A DNA stretch of 64,000 nucleotides from Hirundichthys speculiger (lineage: Eukaryota > Chordata > Actinopteri > Beloniformes > Exocoetidae). The position numbers were made by a program, and so were the translations under genes. Positions 44,096 to 56,200 of the stretch are shown in pieces (within the stretch, counting starts at the first letter, position 1; every line of letters begins with the position of its first letter). Location: positions 277,001 through 341,000 of the forward strand of contig JAGFBZ010000327.1 of the NCBI GenBank assembly GCA_018398805.1. The letters are read 5' to 3'. The notes below the pieces were generated by a model. That model was given only the letters and a program-made list of their open reading frames with translations. It had not been told where the DNA came from and made no database searches.

Positions 44096-44108
44096 AAGAA
44101 GTCTGGAG

Positions 44109-45223
44109 TAGTGATCGACCGATATGGTTTTTTCAGAGCCGATACCGATACCGATTATTAGTAGTCAGGAAGGCCGATAGCCGATATTTTCGATATTATT
44201 TGCGGTAAAATAAATATTGGCATAAAAATTTTGAATAATACAAACTCCAACTCTTAACTTTGTTTATTTAAAAAAAACAATAAATAAAACCACCAAAAAA
44301 TAAATAGCTCCAATAACTGCATAACTTTACTGTCTGCCCATACGCGATATTCAGTACCCCACACCCGCCCACACACGCACATAGGCAGAGACATGCAAAC
44401 AAAATATGAATAAGTGTAACTGAAAAATTCCACTTCAAGAACTGATTGTTGTGCGGAAAACAATTACATCATATCTGGCGGTTGAGGAGACGGCTGCGAG
44501 CGTGGGTGCTATAAAGTCGCGGTCCGCCTTAAAAAAAACTATCAAAGACAACTCACCTACATTTTTGGGATCAATCAACACAAAGAAATAAAGTTAAATA
44601 ACGGTAGTTCAGCAGTTATTATTGTCGACTGTTTTTGTCAGACGGACGGTGCTTTTTGCTCTGCAGTTACTCCCGTGGGATCCTCTTACGCTTTCATGCA
44701 ATAAAACTAGACTGAATAGTTTGAGTTTTTTTCTCACACACATACGCTTCGACTATAACGGAGTTCTCATATCGATTTTTTTCAACAGCTTTGTCTCAAA
44801 TCATTCAGACGCGTCGGGAGCTAGTACGAGCAGCGAGCTGCCGCTGATGTTTATTAGTTTTTACGGTATTCTGCTCATAGTAACGTACTAGTAGTTGTGA
44901 CATGCAGAGGACTGGGATGTTTATTACAATTTCAGGAGTTCCAACGTACCTTTGACACATCGTCCACATGGAGCTTCTCCACACGAGAAGATTATCTCTC
45001 CGCCGTGTTTGAGGATTGCAACAGTTTCAGCTTCTGATTGGTTTGTGTTATGTGCTGGATTGGCAATTCAAGCGGGGCACTGTGAGCGGGGCAAGAGAAG
45101 CGCAGCGGCATCGAGCAAACAATTTAGTTTTAAATCGGCCTGGATTAAAAGAGGCCGATGCCGTATCGAAAAAATGCCAAAATATCGGCGCCGATAATCG
45201 GTCCGGCCGAACGGTGATCCCTA
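44109..45223. mobile_element. Non-autonomous hAT-like element with exact 8-base target duplication
   Basis: GTCTGGAG occurs at 44101-44108 and again at 45224-45231. The ends TAGTGATCGACCGATATGG and (reverse complement) TAGGGATCACCGTTCGGCC are imperfect inverted repeats. Both subterminal regions are dense in CCGATA/TATCGG words, as expected for transposase binding sites. No transposase frame is seen in 1115 bases. Confidence 0.85.
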
Positions 45224-46660
45224 GTCTGGAGTCGTAACAGGATACCTGTTCATCTGAGGCCAACGTTCTTCATTCAGCTTTGCTGCAACAGCTTTGCTGC
45301 GACCTGTTAGCGCACAACAAAAACAGTTGTAACTTGTCCGCCGTCATCACTGGGAAACTGTAAGGCAACCACACAAAAGCCTCTGATGAATGCCTTGGAA
45401 AAACCTAAATCCACTGTAAGCTTTTCTCTTCCTGTAGGGCTTGGGCCGGCTTTGCTTTTCAGGTAGTGTTTTTGTCCTGAGTCACCTCCCTGCCGTCGGC
45501 TCTGCCGGATCTCTGTCCCGCTGCCACGAACAATGAACCTGAAAAGGCCCAAAAACACCCGTCTGCTGTAAAAGGTTGGGGATTTGTTGTGTCATTCAGC
45601 GTGCGAGCGAGTCAGGATGGGCAGTGAAATGTTTGCAGCTCAGATTCAGATGTCAGCCTTTACAGAAGGGGGGGTAATTCTAATAAAGATATTTTGGTTG
45701 GAATACAGTCTGAGATGATGTGAGTGAAGAAAACTTGTTGTAGCAAACAGAGCTGAGGGAAATGAGATATTAATGTTGATTTCACTGATCGGACGCCGTC
45801 CCTCCTCCTGATCCTCCTCTCGCTGCTGAACCGCTACGTTTAGCTGTTGCAGTCTCCTGCGTAGCTCCTTTCCTCTGCTGGTGTCGCTGGTTTGCTCTGA
45901 GCCGCTCACGGAGCAGTTATGAGTCAGCGGCGGCGGCTGACGGCAGGGTTAGCATGGCGCTACATCACTCAGCTCCCAGCATCCTCCTCTGTTTGAACTG
46001 CTCTGGAAACTGCAAATATTGTCTTTCTGTTGTAGCTTTTTGATGCTCCAGTCCATGTTTGGAGTCCCGGTGATGTAAAAAGCTGCGTAATGACGGCAGA
46101 GGGAATAAATGACAGATTATCTTTGTTCTGAGGAACAGCAGCAGAGATCACATCTGGGCAGATGCTGCTGAGGGTCAGTTCTTTGACGTACCTGGCTGAC
46201 GACTTTAGAAAAACAAAAAATTAACTCTCCCAAATCCTGCAGGTATAAATTAAAAAAATTGGGTTGCACAATACGTCATACATTCATATGATGTACAATG
46301 TGAAAAAACATGATACAGAGCAGTTTTTAGATGTTTGTGTTTTTGGGCTCCGTGAAGGAAGAGGAGATGCTCTACATCTGCATCTTCCTTGTTTACTGGA
46401 GTTGTTCTGAATCTGATACCAAACTGGTGAAAATACGAGCGTTAACAACCATGAACCGTCTGATAATCGTCCTCAGCATCTTCGCGTCTCTGATGTAGGT
46501 CGTCTCTGCTGCCGGTTCATCGCTGGTTTCATGTTGGCAGTGTTTTACGCTGGACGGACGGATGTGAATGTTGGAAGATGAACAACTGAATAAATTTATT
46601 TTGAAGCAGCAGCAGACTGGACGTTGAAAGAGAAATAACAGGAAGAAAACCAGAGCAGCA
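45224..46660. other. Segment without recognised features
   Basis: Between two hAT-like elements in the presumed mbd5 intron. No conserved exon or repeat was recognised. Confidence 0.5.
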
Positions 46661-46668
46661 GTGGACAG

Positions 46669-47711
46669 TAGGGATGCACGATAACCGATACTGATAACCG
46701 ATAACACACACATATACCTAAGATCATTACATCAATACTAGGAACAAAATCTAAAACAGTTTTGACTTTTTAAATGAACAGATATTTATTTTTTCCAGTG
46801 AAAAACTATTGTCAAGCCTCTCAAACTATTTCTTAAAGCTATCAAACAAACCTATTTGATATCTCACATTAACTTGAATAAGGTTCATTACTGACTGATA
46901 TAAAAAATAAAGGCTCCTTGAACTGATGGAAATACATGCATCAGAATTACTAACTGAAAAAGATTAACATTTAAAGGATTTTGGACTTGTGGTTCCATTT
47001 AAATTAATACCTTTAATTAAAGTAAATGAGGTTCAGTAGTTTTTTTTTAATCTCATGGAAGCTTTAGATGAGGGGAGGGGGAGGGGAGCACGTTAGCATT
47101 AGCTCGCGTTAGCGTGATTTCAAAACTCCATGGAAGTGATTGTTATGTTGTAGGTGGCTGATCAGGTTTTACGTATTAAAGCTTGTGCTTCCCTCCTCGT
47201 AGAATTCACTTCGGAGGATTCGTCACAAATAACCACCAAACTATCTTCTTCTGAAACTTTAAACGAAGTTCCACGCCGCCATGTTTGTTGTGATCAGCGC
47301 TGTGCTGCAGGCTGCATTCAAGGTGTAACGTAAATTCCCACGTTCCCTCGTTTGCTAGTCGTTCTTTCAGCCTTTTCTATTTTTTCTTTTTTTTATGTGT
47401 AACATGAGGGAAAATACTCCGAATATCAATTAAAGTCAGCAACTACTAAAATTATGATCGAGTTAACGAGTTGTTTTCTGGCATGAGGGGGTATTCTTGA
47501 TTTTCCTGATTGAGTAATCGTTTTTTTCTGATTATGCCGACGTCACTTGAACATAACATTCACTGCCGGTCATTCAAGGCTCAGAGGGAGCGAGGCACTG
47601 CTGTGTTGACAGAAATATAAATGTTATCGGGGCTATTTCGTCGTGATATCGGAGTTATCGGGATGACGTCATAATTTCCTGTTATCGGCCCGATAGTTAC
47701 GTACACCCCTA
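46669..47711. mobile_element. Non-autonomous hAT-like element, family shared with 59643-60726
   Basis: Flanked by GTGGACAG at 46661-46668 and 47712-47719, an exact 8-base duplication. The left end is TAGGGATGCACGATAACC; the right end has drifted (CGTACACCCCTA). It is about 90 percent identical by eye to the copy at 59643. No transposase frame. Confidence 0.88.
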
Positions 47712-47719
47712 GTGGACAG

Positions 47720-48278
47720 ATGTGTTGGTCGTTGCAGCTGTGAGTGAAGGTCTGTCCCAGAGGAAGTGGGACTGATGTTCATGTTTTTATTGGAATCATA
47801 TCTTAAAGATAAGAACAGTATCAGGACATCTTTTCCAGCGTTCCTCTGATAACCAGAGGCCCCAGTACAACCCCAGTAGCAACCAGGGTTGAACCAGTAC
47901 GCTCCAGATGTTGTGGTCCAGGACTGTCGTAGCCACAAACAACCACTAATCACTTCAATCATTTCTTCTACTTTATTAGCTGATCATATATTTGAAAATC
48001 AACGTCCGTCCCTAATTTCTGAGTGACACTTCTTGTCATATCTCTTAATTTTGGAGATAGTGAGTGAGGGAACAGCAGCTTTGGACCGGAACCAGAAGGT
48101 ACCGGGTCGGAGCTTCTACAAGTCCCGTTTCCACCAGGGTTGCATGGTTCTGGTGTCTTCATATCTCCACCAAACAGCCGTGTTTTCTAAATCTGCTGTC
48201 ACTTCAGGTTGGTGTCAGATCTTGAGATGTTGGTACATGAACACCTTCAATAATCCTTGAGGTAATCTTGGTCAGAGT
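47720..48278. other. Segment without recognised features
   Basis: No gene or repeat seen. Confidence 0.5.
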
Positions 48279-49270
48279 TAGGGATGTTTCTGGCGACTAA
48301 TTTCCCTTGACTAACGAAAAATTTTAAATTATTAAGACTAGTCGACTAGTTAAAAAAAGGAAAACTCTGAAAACCAGTGAAAATTTAGACAGTTACGAAA
48401 CATCAAAACAGATTTGAAACATTGTCCCAAAAAAATTGTGTTGTACAAGAGCCTTTTAATCACAATGTTCAAAACCATGCGGGTTTAAATGCCGCTGAAA
48501 CGAGACACTTTGCACCGTGCAGTATGAAATGAATGTGAACATGAAGGCAACTCAATCAAACGTTAACCACCAAAATTTGCCTCTGACAATTGCAGATTAT
48601 CCGACAAAAATTTATTGCTTTAATTCACTTTCAAGTTAATAAAACATCTAAATTATAATACATTTCAACCGAAACGAAAGCTTTGAGCCGTGCAGTATAA
48701 ATAAACCTGCACTCCGACAAAACTCACTTAATAGTAAAAATAATGTAACATCTAAAAAGATAAATTATGCCTGAATTATTAAGCTTCATGCAGATAAATA
48801 AGGTTGAAAATTAAACAGACATCTAAATCTCTCAGAACCAACTGAGAACACGTCTCCGGGTAACAATGTTCGGCACTGAGTTGGCTAGCAAACTTAGCAT
48901 CAGACCGTTAGCATTCAGCAGCCGTCGTCGGTGCAGATTAAATCCAAATGCTTGAGTTGAATGTGGTGTCATGCTCCATCGATGATTGTATGCCAGTTGT
49001 TTCTGACACAGTCTAATACTACCTTGTTTTCTTTCTAGATTAAAGTTCCGCCAAACCACGTGGTTTTGAATATCTTCCACCGTGCCGTTTTAAAAACTCC
49101 AGTCTATCGAGTCCGCGAGAAGCTACTGTCTGACCTCTGTAGCTACTAGTTGGCGGGCACTAAAATGACAGTTTAACTTGACAGTTAAAAACTAAATGTC
49201 CTTTAAACAAATAAAGTTGTGCCAAAGTAAGTGGGCAATCGTTTAGAAATCGTTTAGTCAGTAACCCTAA
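48279..49270. mobile_element. Probable further hAT-like element
   Basis: Opens with TAGGGATGTTTCTGGCGACT followed by AATTTCCCTTGACTAACG and closes near CGTTTAGTCAGTAACCCTA, whose reverse complement begins TAGGGTTACTGACTAAACG. The ends are only loosely inverted and no 8-base duplication was found, so the right limit is approximate. Confidence 0.5.
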
Positions 49271-49838
49271 CCCCAACTTAACCCTACCAGGAAGATACTT
49301 GAAGGACTGAGAAGTTACGTCTGAGCATGTTGGTCTCTTTCTGAAACCTCACTGGAGATAAAATATGCTTCAACCACGTTTAGATAAATTGACCTAAAGG
49401 CCTCTTACGTTTAAGACTTGGTTTGTGGGTTTGAAGACTGTTCCAGGATGTAAAAGCCACCGAGGTAAAGCTAGAGGAACCCGTTCTGGAAACGCTGCAC
49501 AGTTAAAACAACTACTTCCCTGATTAACCTGGAAAACAGACAGACTGCTTGTAAATGATTGTGGTTTTAGTGATTCATTCCCAGAACAGATTCAGGAGCT
49601 TTTTCTTTTTTTTTTGCTCATGCCGTTGTCCTTCCTCTCGTTTCCGACAGGAACCATGGGAACACCTCCACCCAGCAGAGTCCAGGAACCAACATGCTGA
49701 ACAGACGCCACGTGGCCCACTGAGGCTCTGTTTTCTGGCTGCTGAAGGATAAATGTGGAAAAACTAATCAGAAAGGACTTTCCTCAGAAAGCACGGACCA
49801 CCCCCCCCCTCTCTGACCCCCCCTCCCCCCCCTCCCAG

Positions 49839-50126
49839 TCGGATGGCTGTGAATGAGCAGGTTCAGTGATGGAAGTCCAGGCGCCGTTCAGCAGCGTAGC
49901 CATGAAGCAGCTCAGAGGGTAGGGTCTGCCGTGAGCCCGCCTCACCTGCCCGCCCACCAGTCCCACGTCCAAGCGTGACCTCGCAGCCCCGCCCTCCTCC
50001 TGAACCCTCCCTCCACCACCCCCATCCCACGGCTTTGGAAGACGGAACATGACGCGCATCGCAAAGACGGCGGTTGATGTCTGATAAAAATACCTGTGAG
50101 GTGTTGAGCGTAAAACCCGTGGAGCA
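49839..50126 (+). other. mbd5: mbd5 5' leader with tandem upstream ORFs (inferred exon)
   Basis: A long C/T tract (49800-49836) ends in CCTCCCAG|TCGG, a convincing 3' splice site, and no intron is needed between there and the ATG at 50127. Within it are an upstream ORF of 8 codons (49843-49869) and one of 17 codons (49869-49922) overlapping it as TGATG, plus further ATGs. If this is the leader, it should restrain mbd5 translation. An alternative upstream exon may start after GTTTCCGACAG at 49651. Confidence 0.45.
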
Positions 50127-50239
50127 ATGAATGGCGGAAAGGACTGTGAGGCGGGAGATGAGAGGCAGGCCGTCCCTGTCCAGGTCCCCATTGGCTGGCA
50201 GCGCAAGGCGGAGCACGGCGGAGGAGTGGTGTACGTGAG
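50127..50239 (+). CDS. mbd5: mbd5 first coding exon
   Basis: 37 codons from [20 protein letters not shown] to [17 protein letters not shown], plus AG of a serine codon completed by T at 51848. Aligned with human MNGGKECDGGDKEGG...VGWQRKVDQNGVLYVS. The start is the family start. Donor GAG|GTAAGA. Confidence 0.93.
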
Positions 50240-53200
50240 GTAAGAAATTATCATGAAATCGCCTCACAGGCTGCAGTTACATGATGTTTTTTAATTCGGA
50301 ATTAATAATTCCGAATTAAACAATTTTCCTTCGAGTTTACATGGAAATAGTAAATCCGAATTGAGGTTTACGTGAAAAACACGTTTGTTCGGCTTTATCC
50401 AACTCCGCTTTAGGTCTGGGGGTTGGGAAGGGTTCTGATTGGATGGGGGGGGGGGGGACGTCTTTACATCTACCGGAAGAAAACAAACTTAGCTAACTCG
50501 GTTAGCACAACAACATTTCACTTATTTTTGACCTGGGTGGCGTCTCTATCTGTGAAACCTTCCTTCATTTAACCTGGCCGCTACAACTTTGAAAAGCTCA
50601 CAATTTTTATGTTTCCATCTGTTCTTTTAATTATTTCCAGTTCCTCCAAGCTATTTATTAAATAAATCGTCTCTGCTCTTGAACACCGTTTACTGCGTGC
50701 TGCCGTTTTGAAAACAAGCCCAGCGTGGAATATAAGCGTCATCGCGACAGACGGGCAAGAGAACTAGCATGCGCAGAAAGAAAGACGGGAATTAATTTAA
50801 ACAGGAATGAGTGTATACATGACCGGGAATTATTTAATTCGGAATTAAAATGGAATAAAAACCAGCCACTTACTTAGGAATTAAGTTTAATTCAGAATTG
50901 ACATTTTCATATGGAATTAGGTGTTTACATGGTAACCTTTTATTCGGATTTAACTTTAATTCTGAATTAAAGAGGAATTAAACTTCCCATGTAAACGCAC
51001 CGATAGTCTTTATTTAAAAAAAGAAAAAATGCAGTTCCTACAGGAAGGTGAATGGGAGTTTACGGTCTGTCACATGACCTGCATGTGTCAGAGTTGCTTT
51101 GTGAAAGGTATGTATCCAGAAATAAGTTGCCAGAGTGCCATTCCTGATGGGATCGTTTCTTCAGATCCTGATGCTCAAAAATAACAGAGCTTTTCTTTTC
51201 TATGAAATGGAGAATTTCTGGACACAGTGGTCGTGTATCAGGAACGATCATCAGGAGCAACAGGTCTGTTAGTGTGGTTTCTCTATTGGCTTAGCAGAAA
51301 TGGACGAGGACGCTGCGGTGAAGCTGCAGAAATCTCAGCTCGTACACCGGCATGTTGCTGTTGGAGAGTTTAACTGCTGCCCACATGTTCACACAAACAG
51401 CCAATCCAGGCTGCTGTAAGAAACCAGCCGTTCATGAAGAAAACGCTCCGCTGGTGCCGCAGGGACGAGCTAATGAGCTGCATCCTTTCAGCAGCGCCGG
51501 GTCATGTGGGCCGGACGTTGGCATCCTCCCTGGCACGTGTATTTACCAGCTACAGTGAAGTCAAGCAGTTGGCTTGTGCCGGGTTTATTTTTCTTCAGTA
51601 CCACGGCCGATCCCGTGGCAGCGCGCTGGTGTTAGCTGATGGTCCTTCAGGGTTTCTGGGTCGTGCAGCTGGAGATGATTCCAGCGATCAGGGTTAAAAC
51701 TGCTCCTGTTCAGTCCTCATGCTGACATGTTTTAGACTCATGAGCTGGGTAAATAAAGGGCTCTGGCTGCTCCCAGGGTTCGGGTTATTAGGGTTAGGGT
51801 TGAAATATAAAAAAACTACTGCTCACTCCTCTGTTTTCTGTGTGCAGTCCCAGCGGCTCGCTGCTGTCCAGCTTGGAGCAGGTGAAGACCTACCTGCTGA
51901 CGGATGGAACCTGCAAATGTGGCCTGGAGTGCCCACTCATCCTCCACAAGGTACTTTCATCGTCCTCATTCATTTAACACGCCGTCCTAGACAGATAAAG
52001 GTTTTTATATTCGCTCTGAAGTGAGCTCCAGAAGATGAGCCAATTAAAGATTAAAATGCCAGCCCTCAGAAGGAAATTAAAATGCTTAAGTGGAGAAATT
52101 ACAGCTAAACACAGCCTCTAGAAGATGGAAAAACGGTCACACCTGAACTAGCAGGATGTTTTTGTCCTGTTTTTTTTTTATATTGTTTATGTGATGGGCA
52201 ATTTGTTGCTTATATGAAGTAAATGTTTGTGTCTTCTGTTTCATTGTCTTAGTTTTTTTAAATGTCCACAGGGAGTGACCAGAATTTAAATTAAATTTGA
52301 AGCGGATGCTGTGAAACACTGTGAATAAACAGAGTGTAGACGTGGACAGTACTTCTGTGATGTCATCTTCTTCTGAAGCCTCTTCTTCCTCGTACCATGT
52401 GGCATGTTGTAAAACATCTTCATTTCAAGCCACTGAAACATCTGAAACGACTGCTGCTCAGCCTGATTTTGAGCGTGTATTGATCTTGTTGTGGCTGATT
52501 ATTAACCAGCTCTGGATTTCTGTCGCAAATGTTTCAGCCTTGTTTGGTCCAGTATGGAAAAGCCTGACAGGCTTATAATTAGGAAAATCTGGAGGAAGAT
52601 CTTTCTGTACATATTACAAGATGTCAAAATTCAAACACCTCATGAATGACCAAAAAATGACTGCCTGGAGCCAGTCCTGTTTATCTGGAGCCAGTCCTGT
52701 TTATCTGGAACCAGTCCTGTTTATCTGGAGCCAGTCCTGTTTATCTGGAGCCAGTCCTGTTTATCTGGAGCCAGTCCTGTTTATCTGGAGCCAGTCCTGT
52801 TTATCTGGAACCAGTCCTGTTTTATCTGGAACCAGTCCTGTTTTATCTGGAGCCAGTCCTGTTTTATCTGGAACCAGTCCTGTTTATCTGGAGCCAGTCC
52901 TGTTTATCTGGAGCCAGTCCTGTTTTATCTGGAACCAGTCCTGTTTTATCTGGAGCCAGTCCTGTTTGGAGCCAGTCCTGTTTATCTGGACCAGTCCCTG
53001 TTATCTGGAGCCAGTCCTGTTTATCTGGAACCAGTCCTGTTTTATCTGGAGCCAGTCTGTTTTATCTGGAGCCAGTCCTGTTTATCTGGAACCAGTCCTG
53101 TTTATCTGGAGCCAGTCCTGTTTATCTGGAGCCAGTCCTGTTTATCTGGAGATTGGTCTGTTTATCTGGAGCCAGTCCTGTTTATCTGGAGCCAGTCCTG

Positions 53201-56200
53201 TTTATCTGGAACCAGTCCTGTTTATCTGGAACCAGTCCTGTTTTATCTAGCCAGTCCTGTTATCTGGAACCAGTCCTGTTTATCTGGAGCCAGTCCTGTT
53301 TATCTGGAACCAGTCCTGTTTATCTGGAGCCAGTCCTGTTTATCTGGAGCCGGTTGTTATCTGGAGCCAGTCCTGTTTATCTGGAGCCGGTCCTGTTTAT
53401 CTGGAGCCGGTCCTGTTTATCTGGACCCGGTCCTGTTAATCTGGAGCTTGGTCTGTTTATCTGGAGCCGGTCCTGTTTATCTGGAGCCGGTCCTGTTTAT
53501 CTGGAACCAGTTCTGTTTATCTGGAACCAGTCCTGTTTATCTGGAGCCGGTCCTGTTTATCTGGAGCCGGTCCTGTTTATCTGGAGCCGGTCCTGTTTAT
53601 CTGGAACCAGTTCTGTTTATCTGGTCCGTTATCTGGAGCCAGTCCTGTTATTGGAGCCAGTCATGTTATCTGGAGCCCTGCCAGTCCTGTTTATCTGGAA
53701 CCAGTCATGTTTATCTGGAACCAGTCATGTTTATCTGGAGCCAGTCCTGTTTATCTGGAACCAGTCATGTTTATCTGGAGCCGGCCCTGTTTATCTGGAA
53801 CTGGTCCTGTTTATCTGGAGCCAGTCCTGTTTATCTGGAACCAGTCCTGTTTATTTGGAACCAGTCCTGTTTATCTGGAACCAGTTCTGTTTATCTGGAG
53901 CCAGTCCTGTTTATCTGGAGCTTGGTCTGTTTACCTGGAGCCAGTCCTGTTTATCTGGAGCTTGGTCTGTTTATCTGGAGCCAGTCCTGTTTATCTGGAG
54001 CCAGTCATGTTTATCTGGAGCCAGTCCTGTTTATCTGGAACCAGTCCTGTTTATCTGGAACCAGTCATGTTTATCTGGAACCAGTCATGTTTATCTGGAG
54101 CCAGTCCTGTTTATCTGGAGCCAGTCCTGATCTGGACCAGTCATGTTTATCTGGAGTCCTGTTTATCTGGAACTGGTCCTGTTTATCTGGAGCCAGTCCT
54201 GTTTATCTGGAACCAGTCCTGTTTATCTGGAACCAGTTCTGTTTATCTGGAGCCAGTCCTGTTTATCTGGAGCTTGGTCTGTTTATCTGGAGCCAGTCCT
54301 CTTTATCTGGAACCAGTCCTGTTTTATCTGGAGCCAGTCCTGTTTATCTGGAACCAGTCCTGTTTTATCTGGAGCCAGTCCTGTTTATCTGGAACCAGTC
54401 CCTGTTATCTGGAACCAGTCCTGTTTATCTGGAGCCAGTCCTGTTTATCTGGAACCAGTCCTGTAACAGTCTGTTTATCTGGAGCCAGTCCTGTTTATCT
54501 GGAACCAGTCCTGTTTTATCTGGAACCAGTCCTGTTTTATCTGGAGCCAGTCCTGTTTATCTGGAACCAGTCCTGTTTATCTGGGGAGCCAGTCTGGTTA
54601 TCTGGAGCCAGTCTGTTTATCTGGAACCAGTCCTGTTTTTTCTGGAGCCATCTGGAGCCAGTCCTGTTTATCTGGAACCAGTCCTGTTTATCTGGAACCA
54701 GTTCTGTTTATCTGGAGCCAGTCCTGTTTATCTCAGTTCTGTTTATCTGGAACCAGTTGTTTTCTGGAGCCAGTCCTGTTTATCTGGGTTCTGCAGTCCT
54801 GTTTAGTCTGTTTATCTGGAGCCAGTCCTGTTTATCTGGAACCAGTTCATGTTTATCTGGAGCCAGTCCTGTTTTATCTGGGGAACCAGTCCTGTTTATC
54901 TGGAACCAGTATTTTATCTGGAACCAGTCATGTTTATCTGGAGCCAGTCCTGTTTATCTGGAGCCAGTCCTGTTTATCTGGAGCCAGTCCTGTTTATCTG
55001 GAACCAGTCCTGTTTATCTGGGCCGGCCCTGTTTTATCTGGAACCAGTCCTGTTTATCTGGAAGCCAGTCCTGTTTATCTGGAACCAGTCCTGTTTATCT
55101 GGAACCAGTTCTGTTTATCTGGAGCCAGTCCTGTTTATCTGGAGCTTGGTCTGTTTATCTGGAGCCAGTCCTCTTTATCTGGAACCAGTCCTGTTTTATC
55201 TGGAGCCAGTCCTGTTTATCTGGAACCAGTCCTGTTTTATCTGGAGCCAGTCCTGTTTATCTGGAACCAGTCCTGTTTTATCTGGAACCAGTCCTGTTTT
55301 ATCTGGAGCCAGTCCTGTTTATCTGGAACCAGTCCTGTTTTATCTGGAACCAGTCCTGTTTTATCTGGGCCAGTCTGTTTATCTGGACCAGTCCTGTTTA
55401 TCTGGAAACCAGTTCTGTTTATCTGGAGCCAGTCCTGTTTATCTGGAACCAGTCCTGTTTATCTGGAGCCAGTTTATCTGGAGCCAGTCCTGTTTATCTG
55501 GAACCAGTCCTGTTTAGATCTGGTCTGTTTATCTGGAGCCAGTCCTGTTTATGGAGCCATCCTGTTATCTGGAACCAGTCCTGTTTTATCTGGAACCAGT
55601 CTGTTATTGGATCCGTTTATCTGGAGCCAGTCCTGTTTATCTGTTTTATCTGGAACCAGTCCTGTTTATCTGGAGCCAGTCCTGTTTATCTGGAGCCAGT
55701 CCTGTTTATCTGGCCAGGTCCTGTTTATCTGGAACCAGTCCTGTTTATCTGGAGCCGTCCTGTCCTGTTTATCTGGAACCAGTCCTGTTTATCTGGAGCC
55801 GGTCCTGTTTATCTGGACCAGTCCTGTTAATCTGGAGTGGTCTGTTTACTGGAGCCGGTCTGTTTATATGGAGCCGGTCCTGTCTGTTTATCTGGAACCA
55901 GTCCTTCTGTTTATCTGGAGGGTCCTGTTTATCTGGAGCCGGTCCTGTTTATCTGGAGCCGGTTCTGTTTATCTGGAGCCGGTCCTGTTTATCTGGAACC
56001 TGTTTATCTGGCCGGCCTGTTTATCTGGAGCCGGTCTGTTTATCTGGAATCCTGTTATCTCCATGTTTATCTGGAGCCAGTCCTGTTTATCTGGAACCAG
56101 TCCTGTTTATCTGGAACCAGTCATGTTTATCTGGAACCAGTCCTGTTTATCTGGAACCAGTTCTGTTTATCTGGAGCTTGGTCTGTTTACATGCTCTTAA

